Source: Microcoleus vaginatus PCC 9802 (GTDB taxonomy: Bacteria > Cyanobacteriota > Cyanobacteriia > Cyanobacteriales > Microcoleaceae). From it: a stretch of 64,000 nt of DNA. The position numbers were made by a program, and so were the translations under genes. The notes beneath the pieces are model-generated. The model did no database searches, had not been told where the DNA came from, and saw only the letters and a program-made list of their open reading frames with translations. The DNA lies in the NCBI GenBank assembly GCA_022701275.1, contig CP031740.1:1871001-1935000 (forward strand), in the 5' to 3' direction. Below are positions 45,301-53,574 of this stretch, in pieces. Numbering within the stretch: position 1 is the stretch's first letter; the number at the start of each line of letters is the position of its first letter.

Positions 45301-47285
45301 CCGGCGACTTAGTGCGCTACAGAGCCGATCGCAACCTTGAATTTTTAGGACGCCTTGACGAACAAGTAAAGATTCGCGGTTTCCGCATCGAATTAGGAGA
45401 AATCGAGACACTATTAACTCAACATCCGGCGGTGCAGCAAACTGTAGCAATAGCTTCCGAAGATGGACAGGGAGATAAACGTTTAGTAGCTTATATTGCC
45501 CTGAATCCAGAATATAGCGTTGCCCGCGAAAAAAACCAAATAATGCAATTGCAGGACGAACAGGTTTTGCAGTGGCAAATGCTCTACAATGAAACTTACA
45601 ATCAACCTGCTGTTGACTCAGATCCAACATTTAATATTGTCGGCTGGAATAGCAGTTATACTAATCAGCCAATCCCAGCAGAACAGATGCGCGACTGGGC
45701 GAACAATCAAGCCGCCCAAATTTTAGCTTTGCAGCCTAGCCGAGTGTTAGAAATTGGCTGCGGCACAGGTTTGTTGCTGTTCCAAATTGCCTCTCGCTGC
45801 ACTCAATATTGCGGAACAGACTTTTCACCTATTTCGCTCAACTATATTCAGCAGCACTTGGCAAATCAAGAGTTAGCTAATGTAACCCTGCTTCAGAAAA
45901 TGGCGACTGACTTTGAAGGAGTAGAGACAGCAGCTTTTGACGCAGTAATTCTCAACTCAGTCGTACAATATTTCCCGAATATCGACTATCTCGTGCAGGT
46001 GCTAGAAGGTGCAGTGAAAGCAACTGCCCCCGGCGGCTTTATATTCATCGGAGATGTCCGCAGCTTGCCGTTGCTGGCAGCTTTTCACGCTTCGGTACAA
46101 CTGTATCAAGCCGAACCTTCTCTCGCGGGCGAACAGTTGCAGCAGCGAGTACAAATGCAAATTTTTCAAGAAACAGAGTTAGTTATTGAACCAGAGTTTT
46201 TTAGCGCATTAAAGCACCGCTTTCCGCAGATTGGCGGCGTAGAGATTCAATTAATTCGCGGTAGTCATCACAATGAGTTAACTGATTTTCGGTACAATGC
46301 TATTCTGCATATTGCGTCTGAAACAGCACGCCCCAAATCAGCGCCAAAAGGGGAGTGGGGCGCCGAAAAACGGCTGGATTGGTTGGATGAAAATCAGAAT
46401 ATGACTGTTACCAAGGTGCAAGAAATATTATTGCAAAATCAACTCGATGTTTTAAGAATTGCTAATGTGCCTAATGCGCGGGTAACGGCAGCAGTTAAGG
46501 CGGCAGAGTTGCTGTCTGTTGTCGATAAATTTCCAACAGCAGGTCAGTTGCAAAAAGCCGTGGAAAAAGTCGAGGATTTAGGAGTCGATCCCGAAGCGTG
46601 GTATGCTTTGGAAGTTCCGTATAATGTTAATATTAGTTGGTCTAATTCCGACAGTCAAGGGCGCTACGATGTAGTCTTTGCACGGGGTGAAACTAGAGAT
46701 TTTGTGCCAGAAACCCGAACTGATAACTTGCGTCCTTGGCGCTCTTATGCTAACAATCCCTTACAAGCTAAAGCAGCGCGTAAATTAGTGCCACAGTTGC
46801 AGGCTTATCTAGCAGAAAAACTGCCGGAATATATGATTCCGTCGGCTTTTGTGGTGCTGGAGTCGCTACCGGTGACGGCTAACGGAAAGGTCGATCGACT
46901 CGCTTTGCCTGCACCGGAGCCGATTAAGTTAGAATGGGCTGGCGGTTATGTTGCGCCTCATACTTCTATTGAGGAAGTTTTAGTGAAAATTTGGGCTGAG
47001 GTTTTGGGGATAAAGCGAGTGGGTATCCGGGACAATTTCTTTGAATTAGGAGGCCATTCGCTGCTGGCGACTCAGCTTGTTTCGAGAGTGCGAGATGCTT
47101 TCGGGGTAGAGTTGCCTTTGCGCCGGGTTTTTGAAGCACCGACAATTGCAGAATTATCTAAGATTGTTGAGAGTTTGAAAGAGAGCGATGCTAAAATTAA
47201 AGCTCCTGCTTTAGTGCCTGTTTCTCGCGAGAATCGTCGCGTGAAGCTGTCATCGGTGAACAGAGAAAGTAAAGAGAGAGGATGA
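42339..47285 (+). CDS. Non-ribosomal peptide synthetase 2 (TubC docking-C-A-NMT-T)
   Basis: 1648 residues. N-terminal TubC-type docking domain at about 20-75 (LVEFLSYLRSLDINIFVEGS + RLRCNAPEG). C domain with MHHIVSDGWSIG (about 225). A domain at about 555-1025 with YTSGSTGKPKGVEIEH (about 718), GFDACGWEIW, NNYGPTENTVV and KIRGFRIELGEIE. A methyltransferase is inserted between the A8 and A10 motifs at about 1060-1420 (VLEIGCGTGLLLFQIASR, APGGFIFIGDVRSLP), as in N-methylating modules. T domain FELGGHSLLATQL (Ser about 1571). The pocket reads D-A-W-F-L-G-N-V-V-K, the classic Leu code, so N-methyl-leucine is predicted. Residues about 940-981 are an in-frame repeat insertion absent from the sister modules. 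Confidence 0.95.
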   Translation: MPEPKISSSSPNARDSVTVELVEFLSYLRSLDINIFVEGSRLRCNAPEGIITPELRAEISQKKAEIILFLKAANRTSSFTPTPIVPMGRDGNLPLSFAQQRLWFLDQLVPNNPFYNVPAALRLTGALNFSALQQTFNEIVRRHEALRTTLAVVSGQPVQRIAAAFHLPINVVDLRNLPKESRQTEANRLTAQEAQRSFNLSNDLLLRVTLLQLDDAEYLLMLNMHHIVSDGWSIGVLIQELGALYTAFASEKPSPLPDLSIQYADFAKWQREWLQGEVLETQLAYWRQQLNGISMLNLPADRPRPAIQSYRGKRQFLQLPKQLSEALETLSQREGVTLFMTMLAAFKTLLYHYAQQEDIVVGSPIANRNRSEIEALIGFFVNSLVLRTDLSGNPTFRELLNRVKEVALGAYAHQDLPFEKLVEELHPDRALNQNPLFQVAFALQNAPGNRLELPELTLSPQQLDVGTARFDLEFHLWERSPNSSGSNQSPSNKLWVDSSLGISGMVIYSADLFDEATIARLIGHFQTLLESIVANPEQRIANLQYLSAQERYQLLVECNNTQADYPQDLCIHQLFEMQAAGTPDAVALVFGEEQVTYRELNFRSNQLARYLQKMGVGAEVLVGLCCGRSLDLIVGMLGILKAGGAYLILDPSYPAERSSFMLKDAQLSVVLTQQQSVENLRSPNLQIVRLDTDWEMISQEIADNPTSAATAENLVYAIYTSGSTGKPKGVEIEHGSLLNLVFWHQREFGVSAGDRATQIAAIGFDACGWEIWPYLAAGASIYFPEDDIRRDPEKLQNWLVSKAITISFLPTPLAEKVLLLDWPQTTALRILLTGGEKLQQHPLKSHPFKLVNNYGPTENTVVTTSGYIPATEQTDIAPTIGHPIANTQIYILDKYLQPVPVGVVGELYIGGNGLARGYLNRPDLTAQRFIVNPFKPNSGTILNDLFRNRQDACSTTKFISCGTGILPVLDNDATSQFKPNSGERIYKTGDLVRYRADRNLEFLGRLDEQVKIRGFRIELGEIETLLTQHPAVQQTVAIASEDGQGDKRLVAYIALNPEYSVAREKNQIMQLQDEQVLQWQMLYNETYNQPAVDSDPTFNIVGWNSSYTNQPIPAEQMRDWANNQAAQILALQPSRVLEIGCGTGLLLFQIASRCTQYCGTDFSPISLNYIQQHLANQELANVTLLQKMATDFEGVETAAFDAVILNSVVQYFPNIDYLVQVLEGAVKATAPGGFIFIGDVRSLPLLAAFHASVQLYQAEPSLAGEQLQQRVQMQIFQETELVIEPEFFSALKHRFPQIGGVEIQLIRGSHHNELTDFRYNAILHIASETARPKSAPKGEWGAEKRLDWLDENQNMTVTKVQEILLQNQLDVLRIANVPNARVTAAVKAAELLSVVDKFPTAGQLQKAVEKVEDLGVDPEAWYALEVPYNVNISWSNSDSQGRYDVVFARGETRDFVPETRTDNLRPWRSYANNPLQAKAARKLVPQLQAYLAEKLPEYMIPSAFVVLESLPVTANGKVDRLALPAPEPIKLEWAGGYVAPHTSIEEVLVKIWAEVLGIKRVGIRDNFFELGGHSLLATQLVSRVRDAFGVELPLRRVFEAPTIAELSKIVESLKESDAKIKAPALVPVSRENRRVKLSSVNRESKERG
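45138..45283. repeat. Palindromic insertion with 17-bp direct repeats inside the NRPS 2 adenylation domain
   Basis: The 17-bp sequence TTTAAACCAAATTCAGG occurs at 45138-45154 and again at 45267-45283. Between them lie perfect 26-bp inverted arms (GAACAGGCAAGATGCCTGTT + CCACAA and its complement), and each arm is itself a near-palindrome. The net insertion is 129 bp = 43 codons and keeps the frame. It has the form of a small palindromic mobile unit with target duplication. Confidence 0.9.
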
Positions 47286-47318
47286 AAATTTTATTGTCCC
47301 TTCCAAGAAATACACCCA

Positions 47319-48353
47319 ATGAGTTCATACGCTTTCTGGAACAATAAAGGCGGCGTCGGCAAGAGCTTCCTTTGCTTTGTCGCTGCTTCTGAATATGCTC
47401 ACCGTCACCCCGATACAGATGTCTATGTAATTGATTTATGTCCGCAGGCGAATGTGTCAGAAATGCTACTTGGCGGATATTTCACTAGCCCAGATGGGCT
47501 GCATTTTTTAATGAGCAAAACTCCGCGCGCAACAGTAGCAGGCTATCTAGAAGCGCGTCTGAACTCTCCATTTCGGATGGTTGCAGACATATCCCCATAT
47601 CTATGCGAACCGAGAGAATTCAATCAGAATATACCAGAGAATCTAAGACTTGTATGCGGGGACAATTACCTGGAAATAATTTCTGAAGCAATCCGACAAA
47701 CATCCCAGTTGGAAATACCTTATGACTCGTGGAAACAGGTGCTAACTTGGGGACGAGACCTGACGGTTGCCCTGCGTTCATATAGCGGCGATCGCGATAC
47801 CATATTCTTCATAGACTGTAGTCCTACTTTTGCTATTTATACACAGCTTGCTCTGGTGGCTGCAGAAAACTTGGTTGTACCATTTATAGCGGATTATACT
47901 TCACGTCTGGCGATCGAGAATGTCCTCGCAATTCTCTATGCCATAACCGACCCCCATACTGCGCCATACGCACGAATTGCTTTTGCAAAACGCGCGAAGG
48001 AAGAAGGTCTACCTGTACCAAAATTACATACATTCGCTAGCCTACATTTGGCTGTGTACAAAGGGAGAGCGAGCAAGGCATACGAAGCTGTAAACCAGAC
48101 AATTATGCAGATGATGGATGATATACACAAGAAGCACCGTCATATTTTTGCTAACTCCAAAGACAAGCCGAGTAACAGCTTCATTGAAATCCCTGATTTT
48201 GCCAGCGCTTCTGTACTTGCTGCTACGACTGGCACGCCCTTGCACAAACTCACACCAGCAGCCAAAAACATCGCGGGCGAGCAGGTGCAATTGAATGCAG
48301 AGTCATTGCAAAGGTACCGAGATGCACTTGAAAAGTTCGTGAACTGTATTTAG
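47319..48353 (+). CDS. ParA/MinD-like ATPase (AAA_31 type)
   Basis: 344 residues. Deviant Walker A at the N-terminus, FWNNKGGVGKSFLCFVAAS (about 6-24), then VYVIDLCPQANVSEMLLGG (switch I-like with Asp and Gln in place of D..PQ.N) and Walker B TIFFIDCSPTFAIYTQLAL (about 168). Typical of ParA-type P-loop NTPases with a DNA-partition or protein-positioning role. No ParB-like partner is visible. The HEPN gene follows 9 bp later. Upstream, only 33 bp separate it from NRPS 2. The pair is unrelated to peptide synthesis and looks inserted. Confidence 0.88.
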   Translation: MSSYAFWNNKGGVGKSFLCFVAASEYAHRHPDTDVYVIDLCPQANVSEMLLGGYFTSPDGLHFLMSKTPRATVAGYLEARLNSPFRMVADISPYLCEPREFNQNIPENLRLVCGDNYLEIISEAIRQTSQLEIPYDSWKQVLTWGRDLTVALRSYSGDRDTIFFIDCSPTFAIYTQLALVAAENLVVPFIADYTSRLAIENVLAILYAITDPHTAPYARIAFAKRAKEEGLPVPKLHTFASLHLAVYKGRASKAYEAVNQTIMQMMDDIHKKHRHIFANSKDKPSNSFIEIPDFASASVLAATTGTPLHKLTPAAKNIAGEQVQLNAESLQRYRDALEKFVNCI

Positions 48354-48362
48354 GAAATCGCC

Positions 48363-48965
48363 GTGGCGTCACCAGCAGCATTGAAGTACAAAACAGCGTC
48401 CAACACGGCTAGAACACTTCGCGAAACAGCTACAGATCCCCGCTTGCAACCAATATCGCGCAGTCAAACTCAAGTCTACTATCACTCCGCTCTAGCTGCA
48501 TTTGTTGCTGTATGGGATGCTTACATAAACGAACTCGTTCGCAATTTTTTCGCTGCAACTGCAAATCCTTTAGATCCCAAATTTCATGCCGTACATTCTA
48601 TTGCTAGAGATGCGGCGGAACGCGCACTTGAAAGATTTAATACACCAAACGCGGAGAACACGCGAAACCTTCTGATTCAAAACACTGGTTACGATCCTAT
48701 TGGCGATTGGATTTGGCCTGCAAGAAGCCTCAGCGGATTAGCCGTTCGGCAGAGGCTAAATGAGATTTTAAGAGTGCGGCACAGTTTTGCACATGGTTTT
48801 GCTATTCCCGCGCTTTCTTGGACTCAAACAGCAACCGGAAAAGTTCGGCTTACGGCTAAAGCGATAGACGATGTTGATGTTTTTTTTACACATCTTGTGA
48901 ATGTTACCGACCTCGGCATGAAGCAGCATATCGAAACGAGTTATAGTCTAGTATTGCCTTGGTAA
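48363..48965 (+). CDS. HEPN-domain protein (RiboL-PSP-HEPN-like), putative RNase
   Basis: 200 residues, GTG start 9 bp after the ParA-like gene. All-helical. The segment QRLNEILRVRHSFAHGFAIP at about 135-155 carries RHSFAH, the R-x4-H catalytic motif of HEPN ribonucleases. The N-terminal half (VYYHSALAAFVAVWDAYINE, VRNFFAA) matches the RiboL-PSP-HEPN/MAE_18760-like group as I know it. Such proteins are usually RNA-cleaving effectors in toxin-antitoxin or defence modules. The coupling to a ParA-like ATPase suggests a two-gene sensor/effector pair. Family assignment is by motif only. Confidence 0.72.
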   Translation: MASPAALKYKTASNTARTLRETATDPRLQPISRSQTQVYYHSALAAFVAVWDAYINELVRNFFAATANPLDPKFHAVHSIARDAAERALERFNTPNAENTRNLLIQNTGYDPIGDWIWPARSLSGLAVRQRLNEILRVRHSFAHGFAIPALSWTQTATGKVRLTAKAIDDVDVFFTHLVNVTDLGMKQHIETSYSLVLPW

Positions 48966-49057
48966 AGATTTTAATCAAAGAGATGAAATCTTCTCTATGT
49001 AATATTTGTAGGCTACTTTGTACGCGCTTTCCTTTGAGGCTTGCCTGATAATTTGAT

Positions 49058-52000
49058 ATGACTCAGTATCTTTCCGACAATTCCCTCCCGGCTGGTGAAG
49101 AAAAGCTTAATCTTCCCGAAGAAACAGAAGTTTTCGTCTTCCCCGCATCTTTTGCCCAGCAGCGGCTTTGGTTCCTCAATCAATTAGCACCGGGCAATCC
49201 TTTCTACAATGTCTCAACAGCACTCCGCTTAACAGGTTCCCTCAACTTAAGATCCTTAGAGAAAACCTTCAACGAAATTGTGCAGCGGCACGAAACTTTA
49301 CGCACCACTTTTACGCTTTTGGAAGGGCAACTCGTACAAATTATTGCTCCCTTTTTAACCGTATCCCTCCCCACAATCGACTTACAAAATCTCTCGCCAA
49401 CTCAGCAGGAAACCGCAGCGCTGCAACTCGCAACCGATGCAGCGCAATGCCCTTTCGATTTAGCCGCCGGGCCGTTATTTAAAGTAACGCTGTTACAACT
49501 CAGTGGAACAGAACATATATTGTTGCTGAATTTACATCATATTGTGGCTGATGGTTGGTCGATTGGAGTGCTAATTCGAGAGCTAGGAACGCTCTACACA
49601 GCATTTGTAAAAAATGGGATCTCGCACTTACCAGCACTGCCCGTGCAGTACGCCGACTTTGCAGAATGGCAGCACCAATGGTTGCAGGGCGAAGTATTAG
49701 AAACGCAGTTTGCTTATTGGCGGCAGCAGTTAAACGGAATTACCACACTCAATCTACCAACAGACAGGCAAAGACCAGCCGTTCCATCCTACCGCGGCGC
49801 CAAACAATTTATAACACTATCACCTGCTTTGACCGAGGCGCTAAAGTCATTTAGCCAGCAAGAAAGCGCGACTTTATTTATCACTCTACTAGCTGCTTTT
49901 CAAACTTTGCTGTACCGCTATACAGGACAAGTAGATATTGCAGTAGGAACGCCGATCGCCAATCGCAACTTGAGCGAAATAGAAGCATTAATCGGTTTTT
50001 TTGTCAACAGTTTGGTGCTGCGTGCAGATTTATCAGGAAACCCAACTTTTCGGGAACTATTGCATCGGGTAAAAAATGTCGCAATGGCAGCCTACGCTCA
50101 CCAAGATTTGCCATTCGAGAAGTTGGTTGAGGAATTGCACCCCGATCGCGAGTTGAGCCGCAACCCCCTATTTCAAGTTAGTTTCAGCCTGCAAAACACT
50201 CCTGTAGCAGCGCTAGAATTGCCGGGAATCGCTTTCGAGGCGATCGACTTTGATGCGGGAACCGCCAAGCTCGATTTAGAGTGCCACTTGTGGGAAGATG
50301 CAGGAAGTATTCAAGGGCAATTTGTCTACAGCACGGACTTATTTGATAGCGGCACAATTGCGCGCATGGCGGGACATTTTCAAACCCTGCTCGAAGCCAT
50401 TGTTGCCAATCCCAAACAGCACCTCAGCGACTTGGCTTTGCTGACAGCGCCAGAATACCAGCAATTATTAAATGATTGGAATGACACTGAGAGAGATTAT
50501 CCGCAAAACCAGTGTTTCCATCAGCTATTTGAAGATCGAGTCGCCCGATCGCCCGATGCTGTCGCCGCCGTCTTTGAAAACCAGCAGTTAACCTACCGCC
50601 AACTCAACAGCCGAGCCAACCAACTTGCACATTACTTGCAGCAATTGGGAGCAGCACCAGAAGTTTTAGTGGGCCTTTGTGTAGAACGTTCCTTAGATGC
50701 GATCGTCGGATTGCTAGGCATTATCAAAGCAGGCGCAGCCTACCTGCCTTTAGATCCAACTTATCCTCAAGAGCGCCTTAACTTCATGTTAGAAGATGCT
50801 CAGGTGTCGATTTTGCTAACTCAGCAGCATTTAGCAAAAAACTTGAAGCAGCCGGAAAATTACGGAGTTTTTTCAGTAGTGTGTTTGGACTCCGACAGAG
50901 AAATTATTGCTCAACAAAGCCCAGAAAATCCAACTACAAATATCCTACCGGAAAACCTTGCCTACGTCATCTACACATCGGGTTCAACCGGAAAACCCAA
51001 AGGCGTTTTAATCGAACATCGGGGACTCTACAACTTAGCCCTAGCTCAAAAAGAAGCTTTTAACTTAAACTCAAATCACCGCATTTTGCAATTCGCATCC
51101 CTGAGTTTTGATGCCTCAATATTTGAGATTGTCATGGCCTTGGGAATCGCAGCAACACTTTACTGTGCCAAGAAAGAATCTTTGTTGCCCGGACAAACAT
51201 TAATCCAATTTTTGCAGGACAATGCTATTACCCACGCTACCATCCCCCCCTCGCTGCTAGCTGTCCTTCCAAACGCCAAACTTCCCGCACTGCAAACAAT
51301 CATCTGTGCGGGCGAATCTTGTTCCCCCGATGTGGTTAAACGCTGGGCTTCGGGGCGCAGATTTTTTAACGCTTACGGCCCTACAGAAGCGACAGTCTGG
51401 TCAAGTTTGGCCGAAATTTGCGATTCCCTGCGGGATAGCTTCGCTTCACGCAAAAAACCGCCCATCGGCCGCCCAATAGCTAACACTCAACTCTATATTT
51501 TAGATAAAAATTTACAGCCTGTACCCGTTGGAATTCCCGGTGAATTGTACATCGGCGGCAGCGGATTGGCGCGAGGCTACCTGAACCGCCCCGAATTAAC
51601 CGCCCAGCGATTTATTGCTAATCCGTTTAGCCAGAAATCAGGAGAACGAATTTATAAAACTGGTGACTTAGCTCGCTATTTTCCCGACGGCAATATTGAG
51701 TTTTTAGGCCGCACTGACGCACAGGTAAAACTTCGCGGTTATCGAATAGAATTGGGAGAAATTGAAGCGCTGCTGGTTCAGCATCCAGCAGTCAAAGAAA
51801 CAGCGGCGGTTGCTGTGGATGATTTGTCTGGCAACAAACGCCTAGTTGCTTATGTCGTCCCCCATCAAAATCAGACGATTAATCCTGTGGAAATACGCAA
51901 TTTCCTCAAACAACAACTGCCCAATTACATGATTCCCAGTGCTTTTGTGGCGATCGATTTTCTGCCCCTAACTCCCAATGGCAAAATTGACCGCCAGCGC

Positions 52001-53185
52001 CTACCTGCACCGGGAAATCTAACTAAGAATTCAATAGATAAAAGCTGCATTGCACCTCGCACACCAACCGAGTCAATTCTCGCCAAAATTTGGGCCGAAA
52101 TCCTCAACGCAGAGTGCGTTGGCATTCGCGATAACTTCTTCGATTTGGGTGGAGATTCCCTGCTGGCAATCCGCCTCATCAATGAGATTAACCAGCAATT
52201 TGAGGGCGAGTTACCGCTGTCTGCTCTTTTTTTAAATCCGACAATTGAAGGTTTAGCAGATTTGCTAAATTCAAGAACAAATTCTATGGAATGGTCGCCT
52301 TTAGTTGCAATTAAGCCTCGCGGTAAAAAGCCGCCTTTCTTCTGCGTCCATCCCATCTTTGGCGTGGTATTTCCTTATGTCGAGTTAGCGTTTCAGCTAG
52401 GAGAAAATCAACCGTTTTACGGGCTGCAACCTAAAGGGATTGACGGCGAAAGTTCTCCCTTAACTAGCATTGAAGACATGGCGACTGACTACATCGCAGC
52501 TTTGCGTACCGTTCAACCAAAAGGGCCTTATTTTTTAGGAGGCTGGTCTTTTGGAGGTTTGGTTGCTTTTGAGATGGCTCAACAGTTGCTCGCAGCGGGG
52601 GATGAAGTGGGTTTACTTGCTGTGCTCGATAATTTAGCGCCGGTTTCTGCTAACAAACCTTCTTTTTGGCACGGTTGCAAGTTTATTCTGACTACTGTTT
52701 CGCGCTCTATCTGGCCTTTTATAGTAGATTATTTTCGCTTGGTGGCTGCTGCAGAAAATGTTCAAAGTGGCGGTATTGTTGCCAGGTTTCCTAAATTAAA
52801 TAAGATGCTTAATTTGGCAGCTAATTTTTTGCAGGGCTGGAATTGGAAACAGGCTGTTATGGTTAGCATCTTATCTCAGGAGTCAAAAAAACACAACTGG
52901 CGCGAGCTGGCAATTCCCTCAATGTTTACTGTATTTCAGGCTAACAGTCAAGCAACTCTCACCTATGTACCGAAAATTTATCCGCAGCGAATTACTCTGT
53001 TTAGATCGGAGGAACAGCTAAGCATGAGTCATCAAGATCCGACTCTTGGGTGGAGCGAATTAACGACCCAAAAAGTAGAGGTGATTAGAGTTCATGGGAA
53101 TCACCTTACTATGCTGAGAAAGCCCTGCGTCGAGGGGCTGGCTCAACAGCTAAAGCATTGCTTGGATCAGGAATTAAGTGATTGA
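49058..53185 (+). CDS. Non-ribosomal peptide synthetase 3 (C-A-T-TE), terminating
   Basis: 1375 residues. C domain with LHHIVADGWSIG (about 160); A domain at about 480-985 with YTSGSTGKPKGVLIEH (about 637), SFDASIFEIV, NAYGPTEATVW and KLRGYRIELGEIE; T domain FDLGGDSLLAIRL (Ser about 1031); thioesterase at about 1090-1370 with GGWSFGGLVAFEM (Ser about 1162) and a C-terminal His in VHGNHLTML. The TE releases the product by hydrolysis or cyclisation. The pocket reads about D-A-F-T-I-A-A-V-W-K, close to aromatic (Phe/Tyr-like) codes, low certainty. There is no TubC domain, so docking to NRPS 2 is unclear. Residues about 788-798 (DSLRDSFASR) come from an in-frame copy of the 33-bp repeat. Confidence 0.95.
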   Translation: MTQYLSDNSLPAGEEKLNLPEETEVFVFPASFAQQRLWFLNQLAPGNPFYNVSTALRLTGSLNLRSLEKTFNEIVQRHETLRTTFTLLEGQLVQIIAPFLTVSLPTIDLQNLSPTQQETAALQLATDAAQCPFDLAAGPLFKVTLLQLSGTEHILLLNLHHIVADGWSIGVLIRELGTLYTAFVKNGISHLPALPVQYADFAEWQHQWLQGEVLETQFAYWRQQLNGITTLNLPTDRQRPAVPSYRGAKQFITLSPALTEALKSFSQQESATLFITLLAAFQTLLYRYTGQVDIAVGTPIANRNLSEIEALIGFFVNSLVLRADLSGNPTFRELLHRVKNVAMAAYAHQDLPFEKLVEELHPDRELSRNPLFQVSFSLQNTPVAALELPGIAFEAIDFDAGTAKLDLECHLWEDAGSIQGQFVYSTDLFDSGTIARMAGHFQTLLEAIVANPKQHLSDLALLTAPEYQQLLNDWNDTERDYPQNQCFHQLFEDRVARSPDAVAAVFENQQLTYRQLNSRANQLAHYLQQLGAAPEVLVGLCVERSLDAIVGLLGIIKAGAAYLPLDPTYPQERLNFMLEDAQVSILLTQQHLAKNLKQPENYGVFSVVCLDSDREIIAQQSPENPTTNILPENLAYVIYTSGSTGKPKGVLIEHRGLYNLALAQKEAFNLNSNHRILQFASLSFDASIFEIVMALGIAATLYCAKKESLLPGQTLIQFLQDNAITHATIPPSLLAVLPNAKLPALQTIICAGESCSPDVVKRWASGRRFFNAYGPTEATVWSSLAEICDSLRDSFASRKKPPIGRPIANTQLYILDKNLQPVPVGIPGELYIGGSGLARGYLNRPELTAQRFIANPFSQKSGERIYKTGDLARYFPDGNIEFLGRTDAQVKLRGYRIELGEIEALLVQHPAVKETAAVAVDDLSGNKRLVAYVVPHQNQTINPVEIRNFLKQQLPNYMIPSAFVAIDFLPLTPNGKIDRQRLPAPGNLTKNSIDKSCIAPRTPTESILAKIWAEILNAECVGIRDNFFDLGGDSLLAIRLINEINQQFEGELPLSALFLNPTIEGLADLLNSRTNSMEWSPLVAIKPRGKKPPFFCVHPIFGVVFPYVELAFQLGENQPFYGLQPKGIDGESSPLTSIEDMATDYIAALRTVQPKGPYFLGGWSFGGLVAFEMAQQLLAAGDEVGLLAVLDNLAPVSANKPSFWHGCKFILTTVSRSIWPFIVDYFRLVAAAENVQSGGIVARFPKLNKMLNLAANFLQGWNWKQAVMVSILSQESKKHNWRELAIPSMFTVFQANSQATLTYVPKIYPQRITLFRSEEQLSMSHQDPTLGWSELTTQKVEVIRVHGNHLTMLRKPCVEGLAQQLKHCLDQELSD
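51420..51452. repeat. 33-bp dispersed repeat inside NRPS 3
   Basis: GCGATTCCCTGCGGGATAGC then TTCGCTTCACGCA, in frame within the adenylation domain between VWSSLAEI and KKPPIGRPIANTQ. The sister modules lack this stretch. Confidence 0.85.
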
Positions 53186-53394
53186 GTTACCCGCGGGCTT
53201 GTGCGTCGAAACCGGGTTTGATGTGGGAAATTATTATGAGTGATGAAGAAGTGGGCAATCTGATGTCCGGTAAAATCATCGTTATCACGTTTGTAGTTAG
53301 GATGTCAAAAACTTGCCCTCGCCCTAAGCAAACTTTGTGCAACTAGAAATCATATCAAATCTGTTAGCATCGGAATTATTCCTTCTATTCTCTT

Positions 53395-53494
53395 CATCTG
53401 CGTGAATCCGCGTCAATCCCTTGTCATCTGCGGTGAATACATTCTCTTTTTTTCACCGCAGATACAGGCAGATAAACACAGATTAACGCAGATG
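53395..53494. repeat. Inverted repeat of CATCTGCGT...ACGCAGATG type
   Basis: A long imperfect palindrome: CATCTGCGTGAATCCGCGTC ... GTCATCTGCGGTGAA, a short T-rich loop, then TTCACCGCAGATACAGGCAG ... ACGCAGATG. It lies between the convergent NRPS 3 and phosphate transporter genes and may act as a bidirectional terminator. The rest of the gap 53186-53574 shows no gene. Confidence 0.75.
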
Positions 53495-53574
53495 AATTCT
53501 ATCAATTCCGGTTCACTCACCATCCATCCGTGATTGTTGACTGTTGACTGTGCTGAAATGCCTCAATCTAAAAT

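Noticed and set aside
45127..45312. Small frame over the palindromic insertion in NRPS 2
   Set aside because: Alternate phase of the repeat; the NRPS frame continues on both sides.
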